NCBI GenBank assembly: GCA_902782655.1
Contig: CACZNY010000205.1
Location: forward strand, 1 to 5,912
Source of the DNA: an uncultured Lachnospiraceae bacterium
GTDB lineage: Bacteria > Bacillota > Clostridia > Lachnospirales > Lachnospiraceae
Direction: 5' to 3'
DNA length: 5,912 bases
This document shows, one piece after another, positions 1 to 5,912 of the stretch. The position numbers and the translations under genes are program-made. Under the pieces are notes generated by a model that did not search any database, was not told where the DNA came from, and saw only the letters and a list, made by a program, of their open reading frames with translations. How positions within the stretch are numbered: the first letter of the stretch is position 1; every line of letters starts with the position of its first letter.

Positions 1-849
1 AACGCTACTGATAATGCCATCGGGAAGGATGTGGTGATCGTAAATGACAACGGAAAGAAGGTCACCATTGCAAAATCGGATATAGTCCCGGAGGATGAGA
101 GCGGAAAGGGCATAGAGGATCAGGCTTCGGTTATAGAAAATGAGAAGCTTGATCAGATCGCCGAGGATTCCAGGAGGGCCGCGGAGGATTTTAACAACAG
201 AAATACGGGGAAGGAAGCATCCTCCGATATGCTGATCGAGGATGAGACCGGAAGCCTTGTCAATCCGGGCTTTTATGAGGACTGGTCTTTGATCCTCGTA
301 AACAAGGATCATCTGATACCTGATGATTATACCTTTGAGCTGGCTACGATCACTGATTCCGTCAAGGCGGATGTAAGGTGCGCAGAGCCCCTTGTCGCCA
401 TGATAAAGGCTGCCAAGGAGGACGGGATAAACCTTTACGTGATCTCACCCTTCAGGGATCTTGAAAGACAGACCTACGTATTCAACAGGAAGGTTGATTC
501 ACTGATGCAGGAGGGACATGATTATGATGAGGCTTATACCCTTGCCGCACAGGTAGTGGCGCCTCCGGGAACCTCAGAGCATCAGATAGGTCTTGCCTTT
601 GATTTTGTTACAGACGGCTATTGGAAGCTGGATGAGGGCTTCGCGGAGACGGAGGCCGGAAAGTGGCTTGTGGAAAATGCAAAGGATTACGGGTTTATCC
701 TGAGATATCCCAAGGGCAAGGAGGATATCACGACCATAGAATACGAGCCCTGGCATTACCGCTATGTGGGAGTGCAGGCGGCGAAGGAAATAGAAAGACT
801 CGGTATCACACTTGAAGAATTTGACGAAATGATCGGACTTGTGGAATGA
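1..849 (+). CDS. VanY/LdcB-like M15B peptidoglycan carboxypeptidase, 5'-truncated by window edge
   Basis: Likely a zinc D-alanyl-D-alanine or L,D-carboxypeptidase that trims the C-terminal residue from peptidoglycan stem peptides outside the membrane. The frame is open from base 1, so the true start lies upstream and the GTG at 31 is probably internal; 282 residues are visible. Fragment residues 1 to about 100 form an acidic, low-complexity linker with no membrane segment, and any signal peptide or anchor must lie upstream. The M15B domain covers roughly residues 105-268. It has an SPFRD motif (149-153), the SEHQIGLAFDF zinc motif with His194 and Asp201, and EPWHYRYVG with catalytic Glu249 and zinc ligand His252, so all catalytic residues are present. 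The stop overlaps the tgt start by 4 bases. VanY (D,D) and LdcB (L,D) specificity cannot be separated by eye. No other van resistance genes are present, so housekeeping wall maturation is more likely than glycopeptide resistance. Confidence 0.9.
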   Translation, partial: NATDNAIGKDVVIVNDNGKKVTIAKSDIVPEDESGKGIEDQASVIENEKLDQIAEDSRRAAEDFNNRNTGKEASSDMLIEDETGSLVNPGFYEDWSLILVNKDHLIPDDYTFELATITDSVKADVRCAEPLVAMIKAAKEDGINLYVISPFRDLERQTYVFNRKVDSLMQEGHDYDEAYTLAAQVVAPPGTSEHQIGLAFDFVTDGYWKLDEGFAETEAGKWLVENAKDYGFILRYPKGKEDITTIEYEPWHYRYVGVQAAKEIERLGITLEEFDEMIGLVE

Positions 850-2000
850 GCGGCAGATATACTCTTATAAAAAAGGACGGAAGAGCCAGAAGAGGGCGTC
901 TTGAGACGGTACATGGAACCGTAGAGACGCCTGTTTTTATGAATGTGGGCACTGTAGGCGCGATCAAGGGAGCTGTCTCCACTGAGGATCTTAAAGAGCT
1001 TAAATGCCAGATACAGCTTTCCAATACCTATCATCTCCATGTACGTACGGGGGATGAGCTGATAAAGCGCCTCGGAGGACTGCACCGCTTCATGGTCTGG
1101 GACAGACCGATACTTACAGACTCCGGAGGATTCCAGGTTTTTTCCCTGGCGAGCCTGCGTAAGATAAAGGAAGAGGGGGTCACCTTCGCTTCACATATTG
1201 ACGGCCATAAGATCTTCATGGGACCGGAGGAAAGCATGCGCATACAGTCTAATCTCGGCTCCACCATAGCCATGGCCTTCGATGAGTGCCCCGATGCCAG
1301 ATCGGAAAGGGAGTATGTGGAGAATTCGGTGCACAGGACCGAAAGGTGGCTTGAAAGGTGCAAGGCTGAGCTTGACAGGCTGAACGGCCTTCCGGATACG
1401 GTAAATCCTCATCAGATGCTTTTCGGCATCAATCAGGGAGCGGTTTTTGATGATATAAGGATAGAAAACGCTGAGCTTATCAAGGCGATGGATCTTAGCG
1501 GCTATGCCATAGGCGGGCTTGCCGTGGGTGAGACCCATGAGGAGATGTATCATATACTTGATGTCACGGTACCGCATCTGCCTCAGGATAAGCCCATATA
1601 CCTCATGGGGGTGGGAACCCCGGTAAATATAGTGGAGTCCGTATACAGAGGAGTGGATTTCTTTGACTGCGTATATCCTTCAAGAAATGCCAGGCACGGA
1701 CAGCTCTATACCCATCATGGAAAGATAAACATTAAAAATGCAGCCTATGCTGAGGATATGTCTCCCATAGAGGAGGGCTGCCTCTGCCCCGCCTGCAGGA
1801 AGTACAGCAGGGCTTATATCAGGCATCTTATCAAGGCGGGAGAGATGCTGGGGCTCAGGCTTTGCGTGCTGCATAACCTTTATTTTTACAATCATCTGAT
1901 GGAGGAGATAAGACAGGCCATAGATGAGGACAGATTCACTTCCTTCAGGGAGGATTTTGTAAGTGCTTATAACGCAGAAGAAAGCAGCAATGGAAAATGA
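846..2000 (+). CDS. tgt: tRNA-guanine(34) transglycosylase
   Basis: Cytoplasmic enzyme that swaps guanine 34 in GUN anticodons (Asp, Asn, His, Tyr tRNAs) for preQ1 in most bacteria, a step in queuosine formation. At 384 residues it is full length for the family. Visible landmarks are TDSGGFQVFSL with Asp92 (general acid/base), AFDEC with Asp146 (base recognition), GGLAVGE at 223-229 (substrate pocket), RGVDFFDCVYPSRNARHG with the likely nucleophile Asp271, and the zinc site Cys312, Cys314, Cys317 and His343. Pocket residues Cys148 and Val227 look like the bacterial preQ1 type rather than the eukaryotic queuine type. The ATG at 846 lies inside the ATGA overlap with the upstream gene. No good Shine-Dalgarno sequence is at the right distance, which suggests reinitiation after the upstream stop. 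The usual yajC/secD neighbours are absent; a TtcA-like gene follows with an 11-base overlap. Identification is very secure. Confidence 0.97.
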   Translation: MSGRYTLIKKDGRARRGRLETVHGTVETPVFMNVGTVGAIKGAVSTEDLKELKCQIQLSNTYHLHVRTGDELIKRLGGLHRFMVWDRPILTDSGGFQVFSLASLRKIKEEGVTFASHIDGHKIFMGPEESMRIQSNLGSTIAMAFDECPDARSEREYVENSVHRTERWLERCKAELDRLNGLPDTVNPHQMLFGINQGAVFDDIRIENAELIKAMDLSGYAIGGLAVGETHEEMYHILDVTVPHLPQDKPIYLMGVGTPVNIVESVYRGVDFFDCVYPSRNARHGQLYTHHGKINIKNAAYAEDMSPIEEGCLCPACRKYSRAYIRHLIKAGEMLGLRLCVLHNLYFYNHLMEEIRQAIDEDRFTSFREDFVSAYNAEESSNGK

Positions 2001-2838
2001 CGGGACAGCCCTCCGGACGTATCAAAGACAGGAGGCTGAGCGCAGCATCATAAAGCAGTACAGGAAGGAACTGTGGTCGCGCTTCACCCAGGCAATAAAT
2101 AAATACGGGCTCATCTGTCCCGGAGACAGGATAGCTGTCTGCATTTCGGGGGGCAAGGACTCGTTTCTTATGGCAAAGCTTTTCCAGGAGCTTTATCAGC
2201 ATGGAGAGAGGAACTTTGAAGCCGTATATCTTAATATGGATCCCGGCTATAATGAAGCCAACAGGAAAAAGATCGAAGATAATGCCGAAGCTCTCGGTGT
2301 TTCCCTTGTAAGCTTTAAGTCATCGATTTTTGAGATAGTTGACAGGAATGAGACTTCACCCTGCTATCCCTGCGCGCGTATGAGGCGGGGAGCGCTTTAT
2401 TCCAAAGCGAGAGAGCTCTCCTGCAATAAGATCGCGCTCGGGCATCATTATGATGACGTGATCGAGACGATCCTTATGGGCATGCTTTACGGCGGTCAGA
2501 TTCAGACCATGATGCCGAAGCTTCATTCGGTAAATTTTCCCGGAATGGAGCTTATAAGACCCATGTATCTTATAAGGGAGGAGAGCATCATCAGATGGGC
2601 AAGGCATAATTCCCTCGAATTCATTGCCTGCGCCTGCAGGCTTACCGAGGCTGCAGCTTCAGGCGATACGGCCCTTGACAGCAAGAGGGCGGAGATCAAG
2701 GCTCTGATAAAGAAGCTTCATGAGACCAATCAGTATACCGAGGCTAATATTTTCAAAAGCGTGGAGAATGTGAACCTTGCCACTATAATTGCATACAAGA
2801 AGGACGGAATTACCCATCACTTTCTTGATGATTATTGA
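1990..2838 (+). CDS. TtcA-family PP-loop ATPase, putative tRNA 2-thiocytidine synthetase
   Basis: By family, TtcA adenylates cytidine 32 of certain tRNAs and replaces the oxygen at C2 with sulfur using an Fe-S cluster. The 282-residue product has the PP-loop SGGKDS at 53-58, the paired cysteines of PCYPC (Cys125, Cys128), GHHYDD at 151-156, and a C-terminal ACAC segment (Cys214, Cys216), one of which is the likely third cluster ligand. This matches the three-cysteine plan of E. coli TtcA. I prefer the ATG at 1990 over an in-frame GTG at 1963: it gives the usual short N-terminus, a smaller overlap with tgt (11 bases) and a purine-rich stretch (AGAAGAAAG, 1976-1984) at suitable spacing. The overlap with tgt suggests one transcript and coupled translation. 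Family membership is secure. The exact substrate is less so, because TtcA relatives include TtuA-type enzymes acting on other tRNA positions; I therefore give no symbol. The N-terminal zinc fingers of TtuA are not seen. Confidence 0.88.
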   Translation: MENDGTALRTYQRQEAERSIIKQYRKELWSRFTQAINKYGLICPGDRIAVCISGGKDSFLMAKLFQELYQHGERNFEAVYLNMDPGYNEANRKKIEDNAEALGVSLVSFKSSIFEIVDRNETSPCYPCARMRRGALYSKARELSCNKIALGHHYDDVIETILMGMLYGGQIQTMMPKLHSVNFPGMELIRPMYLIREESIIRWARHNSLEFIACACRLTEAAASGDTALDSKRAEIKALIKKLHETNQYTEANIFKSVENVNLATIIAYKKDGITHHFLDDY

Positions 2839-2849
2839 GAGGCGGAAGG

Positions 2850-2887
2850 CCGGGTGAGAGTGATCCCCGGGAAATACAGTCTTTTTT
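2850..2887 (+). terminator. weak terminator-like hairpin and T-run after the tRNA-modification block
   Basis: CCGGG at 2850-2854 can pair with CCCGG at 2866-2870 around an 11-base loop, and a six-T run follows at 2882-2887. The stem is short and 11 bases separate it from the T-run, which is poor for an intrinsic terminator. The position, just after the TtcA-like stop and before a new promoter, is what makes it plausible. The end of the T-run doubles as part of the galK -35 element. Confidence 0.25.
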
Positions 2888-2914
2888 GATTAGTAATAAG
2901 AATAGGGGTATAAT
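2886..2914 (+). promoter_or_regulatory. sigma-70/sigma-A type promoter for galK
   Basis: The -35 box is TTGATT (2886-2891) and the -10 box is a perfect TATAAT (2909-2914), with a 17-base spacer. Transcription should start near 2921-2924, giving an untranslated leader of about 40 bases before the galK ATG at 2962. It lies in the only sizeable intergenic gap, so galK and the exporter behind it can be transcribed independently of the upstream block. I see no convincing operator palindrome or catabolite-repression site next to it. Confidence 0.8.
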
Positions 2915-2949
2915 AAGCCTCGTATGTGCTTGTGTAATATTGATCAGAC

Positions 2950-2961
2950 GGAGGGGGGATT
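2950..2961 (+). promoter_or_regulatory. strong ribosome binding site for galK
   Basis: GGAGG at 2950-2954 sits 7 bases before the ATG at 2962 and continues into a G-run. It is the only strong Shine-Dalgarno site in the window and fixes the galK start. The contrast with the weak sites before tgt, the TtcA-like gene and the exporter fits galK being the first gene of its transcript. Confidence 0.85.
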
Positions 2962-4143
2962 ATGATCGCTAAAGCATTGGAATGTTTCAGAGAGAAATTC
3001 GGTGATCAGGGGGATATAAGGGAGTATTTTGCTCCCGGAAGGGTTAATCTTATCGGTGAGCACACTGATTATAACGGCGGCCATGTCTTTCCGTGCGCTC
3101 TTTCCATGGGCAACTACGGCGTGGCAAGAAAAAGGGATGACAGGATATTAAGATGGTTTAATATGAACTGGCCCGATGAGGGTGTGCAGGAGGTGAGCCT
3201 TGATGATCTGAAACCCAATGACAACGGTCTCTGGTATGATTACCAGCAGGGAGTGCTCTGGGCCATGATGAAGGCGGGCATTGAGATACCCGGGGGATAC
3301 GATATGGTAATGATCGCGGATCTTCCGGCAGGATCAGGTCTTTCAGCTTCCGCCTCCATAGAGGAGCTGGCGGCTGTCATAGTGAAGGATCTCTACGACC
3401 TGCCCATAGACATGATAGACTGCGCGAAGTTCGGACAGGTTTCCGAAAATGAATATAACGGCAGCAATTCGGGGATAATGGATCAGTTCGCTTCAGCCAT
3501 GGGAAAGAAGGATCACGCCATCTTCCTTGATACGGCCGATCTTTCCTACGAATATGTGCCTTTGAACCTTAAGAATGAAAAGATCGTCATAACTAATTCC
3601 AGGGTAAAGCATAACCTTACTGAAAATTCCTATGATTCGTATAATACAAGGAGGGCGGAGAGCGAGGAGGCTCTTGCCGACCTGCAGAAGGTTATCGATA
3701 TCAATACCCTCGGAGAGCTCGATGAGGAAGAATTTGACAGGCACAGTGAGTATATTAAAAGCGATGTGTGCCGCAAGAGGGCAAAGCATGCCGTATATGA
3801 AAACCAGAGGACGATCAAGGCAGTGAAGGCTTTGAAGGCCGGTGATCTCGAGGGCTTCGGAAGGCTCATGAACGAGGCTCATATATCCATGAGCGAGGAC
3901 TACGGCGCATCCTGTAAGGAGGTTGACATACTCGTGGAGGAAGCCTGGAAGCTTCCGGGGGTCATAGGCTCCAGGATCACGGGAGGGGGCTTCGGAGGCT
4001 GCACGGTTTCTTTGGTGAAGAATGAATATGTAGACAATTTCACTAAGGCGCTCGGCAGTGTTTACAAGGAGCGCACCGGGATAGATGCCGAATTTTATAT
4101 CGCGGATGCCGCGGACGGCGCAAGGAGAATTTCTGATACTTAA
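2962..4143 (+). CDS. galK: galactokinase
   Basis: Cytoplasmic GHMP-family kinase that converts alpha-D-galactose and ATP to galactose 1-phosphate, the first committed step of the Leloir pathway. At 393 residues it has the standard length. The galactokinase signature GRVNLIGEHTDYNGG spans 26-40, with catalytic Arg27 and sugar-contacting Glu33, His34 and Asp36. GHMP motif 2, LPAGSGLSASASIE, is at 121-134. GIMDQFAS (171-178) carries the catalytic base Asp174, and motif 3, TGGGFGGCTV, is at 340-349. Motif 2 differs slightly from the common GAGLSSSAS form (Ser125 for Ala, Ala129 for Ser) but is still glycine/serine rich and likely functional. The gene has its own promoter and ribosome binding site. 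It is followed after 6 bases by an ABC exporter, not by galT, galE or a sugar permease. Identification is secure from the signature, which separates it from mevalonate and homoserine kinases; GalNAc kinase activity is a remote alternative. Confidence 0.97.
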   Translation: MIAKALECFREKFGDQGDIREYFAPGRVNLIGEHTDYNGGHVFPCALSMGNYGVARKRDDRILRWFNMNWPDEGVQEVSLDDLKPNDNGLWYDYQQGVLWAMMKAGIEIPGGYDMVMIADLPAGSGLSASASIEELAAVIVKDLYDLPIDMIDCAKFGQVSENEYNGSNSGIMDQFASAMGKKDHAIFLDTADLSYEYVPLNLKNEKIVITNSRVKHNLTENSYDSYNTRRAESEEALADLQKVIDINTLGELDEEEFDRHSEYIKSDVCRKRAKHAVYENQRTIKAVKALKAGDLEGFGRLMNEAHISMSEDYGASCKEVDILVEEAWKLPGVIGSRITGGGFGGCTVSLVKNEYVDNFTKALGSVYKERTGIDAEFYIADAADGARRISDT

Positions 4144-4149
4144 CTGGTG

Positions 4150-5912
4150 ATGGATGGGGAGATAAGCAGATCATATAAGGATATATCCACGGGGGAATGT
4201 CTTAAGACCTTAGGAGCCGAGATAGGAGATTTTAAGGCTCCGTCGATCGCTACACCCCTGTGCATGATATTAGAGGTGGTCATGGAGATGATGGTGCCGC
4301 TCCTTATGGCACGCATCATTGATTTCGGAGTAGAAGCAAACGATATGGACGTCATACTGAAGACCGGCGGTCTGATGCTTCTGCTTGCCCTGGTGGGGCT
4401 TCTTGCCGGCATAGGAGGAGGGGTCTTCGGAGCAAAGGCCTCCGCAGGCCTTGCGATGAATTTAAGGTCAAGGCTTTACAGGAGCATACAGACCTTTTCC
4501 TTTTCAAATATTGATAAGTTTTCCACCTCGGGCCTTATAACAAGACTCACTACCGATATCACCAACATCCAGAACGCATATCAGGTCCTTCTGCGTATGG
4601 CGATGAGGGCGCCCCTGTCACTTGTTACGGCAATGACCATGGCGATGATAATAAGTCCCTCACTGTCTATGGTTTACTGCGTGGCCGTAGTTTTCCTCGG
4701 CCTTTTTTTATTCCTGATAATAAGAAAGGTTTCGGTATATTTCCGGCAGGTCTTTGAAAAATACGACGATCTGAATGCCTCCGTACAGGAGAATGTCTCA
4801 GCCATCAGGGTCGTAAAGGCCTACGTCAGGGAGGACTACGAAAAAAGCAGGTTTGATAAAGCCGTGGATAATCTCTATAAAATGTTCATCAGGGCAGAAT
4901 CACTGATGGTGACAAATATGCCTGTGATGCAGGCTACGGTTTACACCTGCATACTCCTGATAAGCTGGCTCGGAGCCCATGCCATAGTAAGGGGGGAGCT
5001 TACCACCGGCGAGCTGATGAGTCTTCTTGCCTACTGCATGAGCATACTGATGTCGCTTATGATGCTGTCACTCATCTTCGTGATGCTGACCATGTCCTTT
5101 GCTTCAGCCCAGCGTGTCACTGAGGTGATAAAGGAGAAGAGCGACATCGTAAATCCAAAGGATCCGGTCTTTGAGGTAAAAGACGGCTCCGTGGACTTCG
5201 AGGGAGTAAGCTTCGGGTATAATAAGTCGGCAGAGGAATATGTGCTGAAGAATATCGATCTCCACATAGGCCCGGGCGAGATAACAGGCATCATCGGGGG
5301 AACGGGATCAGCAAAGTCCTCCCTTGTAAGCCTGATACCGAGACTCTATGACGTTTCAGAGGGATGCGTCAGGGTCGGAGGGATCGATGTCAGGAAATAT
5401 GATCTTGTAACCTTAAGAGATCAGGTAGCCATGGTTTTGCAGCAGAATAACCTTTTTTCCGGTACTGTACTGGAGAATCTCAGATGGGGGGATAAAAACG
5501 CTTCACCGGAAGACTGCGTAAGGGTCTGCCGGATGGCTCAGGCAGATGAATTCATAGAAAAGATGAGCGGAAAATATGAGGCTCATATAGATCAGGGCGG
5601 AGCCAATCTCTCCGGCGGACAGAGACAGAGACTCTGCATAGCAAGGGCTCTTATAAAGAAGCCGAAGATAATCATCTTTGATGATTCGACCTCGGCGGTG
5701 GATACGGCTACGGACGCGAAGATAAGGAAGGCAATGAGTGAGGAGATCCCGGACACCACGGTATTTATTATAGCCCAAAGGGTGTCATCGGTAATGAATG
5801 CCGACAGGATAATAGTGATGGATGACGGTATGATATCCGCTATCGGCACCCATGAGGAGCTCCTTGAGTCATCCGATATATATAAGGATGTATACGAATC
5901 ACAGACAGGCGG
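4150..5912 (+). CDS. ABC exporter half-transporter (TMD-NBD fusion) with degenerate ATPase site, 3' end cut by window edge
   Basis: Type IV exporter of the MsbA/MdlB/BmrCD kind that would move drugs, lipids or peptides out of the cell; the substrate is unknown. The frame is open for 587 codons to the window end, and the terminal YKDVYESQ segment suggests only a few residues are missing. Six membrane segments are visible, near residues 31-57, 73-95, 152-170, 172-192, 255-280 and 290-318. The nucleotide-binding domain has A-loop Tyr357, Walker A GGTGSAKSS (383-391), Q-loop Gln431, LSGGQ (487-491), Walker B with Asp511, and D-loop SAVD (515-518). The catalytic Glu position is Asp512 and the switch His is Gln543, so its own ATP site is degenerate while its signature motif is intact, as in heterodimeric exporters such as TM287/288. 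The ATG at 4150 (or GTG at 4147) follows the galK stop by 6 bases with no strong ribosome binding site, suggesting cotranscription from the galK promoter. About 15 residues before LKTLGAEIG look extra for this family. Confidence 0.93.
   Translation, partial: MDGEISRSYKDISTGECLKTLGAEIGDFKAPSIATPLCMILEVVMEMMVPLLMARIIDFGVEANDMDVILKTGGLMLLLALVGLLAGIGGGVFGAKASAGLAMNLRSRLYRSIQTFSFSNIDKFSTSGLITRLTTDITNIQNAYQVLLRMAMRAPLSLVTAMTMAMIISPSLSMVYCVAVVFLGLFLFLIIRKVSVYFRQVFEKYDDLNASVQENVSAIRVVKAYVREDYEKSRFDKAVDNLYKMFIRAESLMVTNMPVMQATVYTCILLISWLGAHAIVRGELTTGELMSLLAYCMSILMSLMMLSLIFVMLTMSFASAQRVTEVIKEKSDIVNPKDPVFEVKDGSVDFEGVSFGYNKSAEEYVLKNIDLHIGPGEITGIIGGTGSAKSSLVSLIPRLYDVSEGCVRVGGIDVRKYDLVTLRDQVAMVLQQNNLFSGTVLENLRWGDKNASPEDCVRVCRMAQADEFIEKMSGKYEAHIDQGGANLSGGQRQRLCIARALIKKPKIIIFDDSTSAVDTATDAKIRKAMSEEIPDTTVFIIAQRVSSVMNADRIIVMDDGMISAIGTHEELLESSDIYKDVYESQTG

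Noticed and set aside
31..849. GTG at 31 as the start of the carboxypeptidase
   Set aside because: The frame stays open to base 1 with ordinary coding sequence, and no ribosome binding site is convincing there. A wall enzyme also needs an export signal, which must be further upstream.
1..849. Glycopeptide resistance function for the VanY-like protein
   Set aside because: No vanR, vanS, vanH, vanA or vanX relatives are visible and the neighbours are tRNA-modification genes. VanY-like peptidases are common housekeeping enzymes.
574..1577. Minus-strand open frames inside the peptidase and tgt genes (for example 762-1085 and 1191-1577)
   Set aside because: They lie antisense to strongly identified genes, show no recognisable motif and look like products of codon bias on the opposite strand.
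1963..1989. GTG at 1963 as the start of the TtcA-like gene
   Set aside because: It would deepen the overlap with tgt to 38 bases and add nine residues with no family support; the ATG at 1990 has a purine-rich site before it.
2936..2946. Small palindromes AATATT and TGATCA before galK as an operator
   Set aside because: Each is only six bases, which is expected by chance, and they do not form a larger symmetrical site around the promoter.
3493..3882. Minus-strand and alternate-frame open frames inside galK
   Set aside because: They are fully contained in a confident galactokinase gene, with no motifs or ribosome binding sites of their own.
5031..5849. Minus-strand open frames opposite the exporter ATPase domain
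   Set aside because: The plus strand encodes every ABC motif in order; the opposite frames are shadows.
1..5912. A new defence, mobile or RNA-based system
   Set aside because: All genes fall in well-known families, the gaps are tiny, and I see no array of repeats, no transposase, integrase or phage-like gene, and no structured RNA element.

Overview
The window is a compact, entirely plus-strand stretch of five protein genes with almost no non-coding DNA. The organism is most likely a Firmicute of the Clostridia, probably Lachnospiraceae. This rests on protein style (galactokinase and ABC exporter motifs of the kind seen in that family), moderate GC, heavy use of AGG/AGA for arginine and ATA for isoleucine, and a strong GGAGG ribosome binding site. 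It is an inference, not a database match.

Region 1 (1-2838) is an overlapping three-gene block. It holds the 3' part of a VanY/LdcB-type M15B peptidoglycan carboxypeptidase (its start lies left of the window), then tgt (tRNA-guanine transglycosylase, queuosine pathway), then a TtcA-family PP-loop tRNA thiolase. The first two share a 4-base ATGA overlap and the second pair overlap by 11 bases. None has a convincing Shine-Dalgarno site, so translation is probably coupled. The two RNA enzymes belong to families that modify the tRNA anticodon loop (position 34 and, for TtcA, position 32), so they form a small tRNA-modification pair behind a cell-wall enzyme.

Region 2 (2839-2961) is the only real intergenic gap. 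It holds a weak hairpin plus T-run and then a near-consensus sigma-70/sigma-A promoter (TTGATT, 17-base spacer, TATAAT) and a strong ribosome binding site for the next gene.

Region 3 (2962-5912) is galK (galactokinase), followed after 6 bases by a half-size ABC exporter that runs off the right edge only a few codons before its expected end. The exporter has a degenerate ATPase site (Asp for the catalytic Glu, Gln for the switch His). That predicts it is one half of a heterodimeric exporter whose partner gene should lie just downstream. No galT, galE or sugar regulator is visible.

I see no mobile element, CRISPR array, RNA gene or clearly new system. The points most worth following are the degenerate exporter subunit, the coupling of a wall peptidase to two anticodon-loop enzymes, and the CxC variation in the TtcA-like protein.
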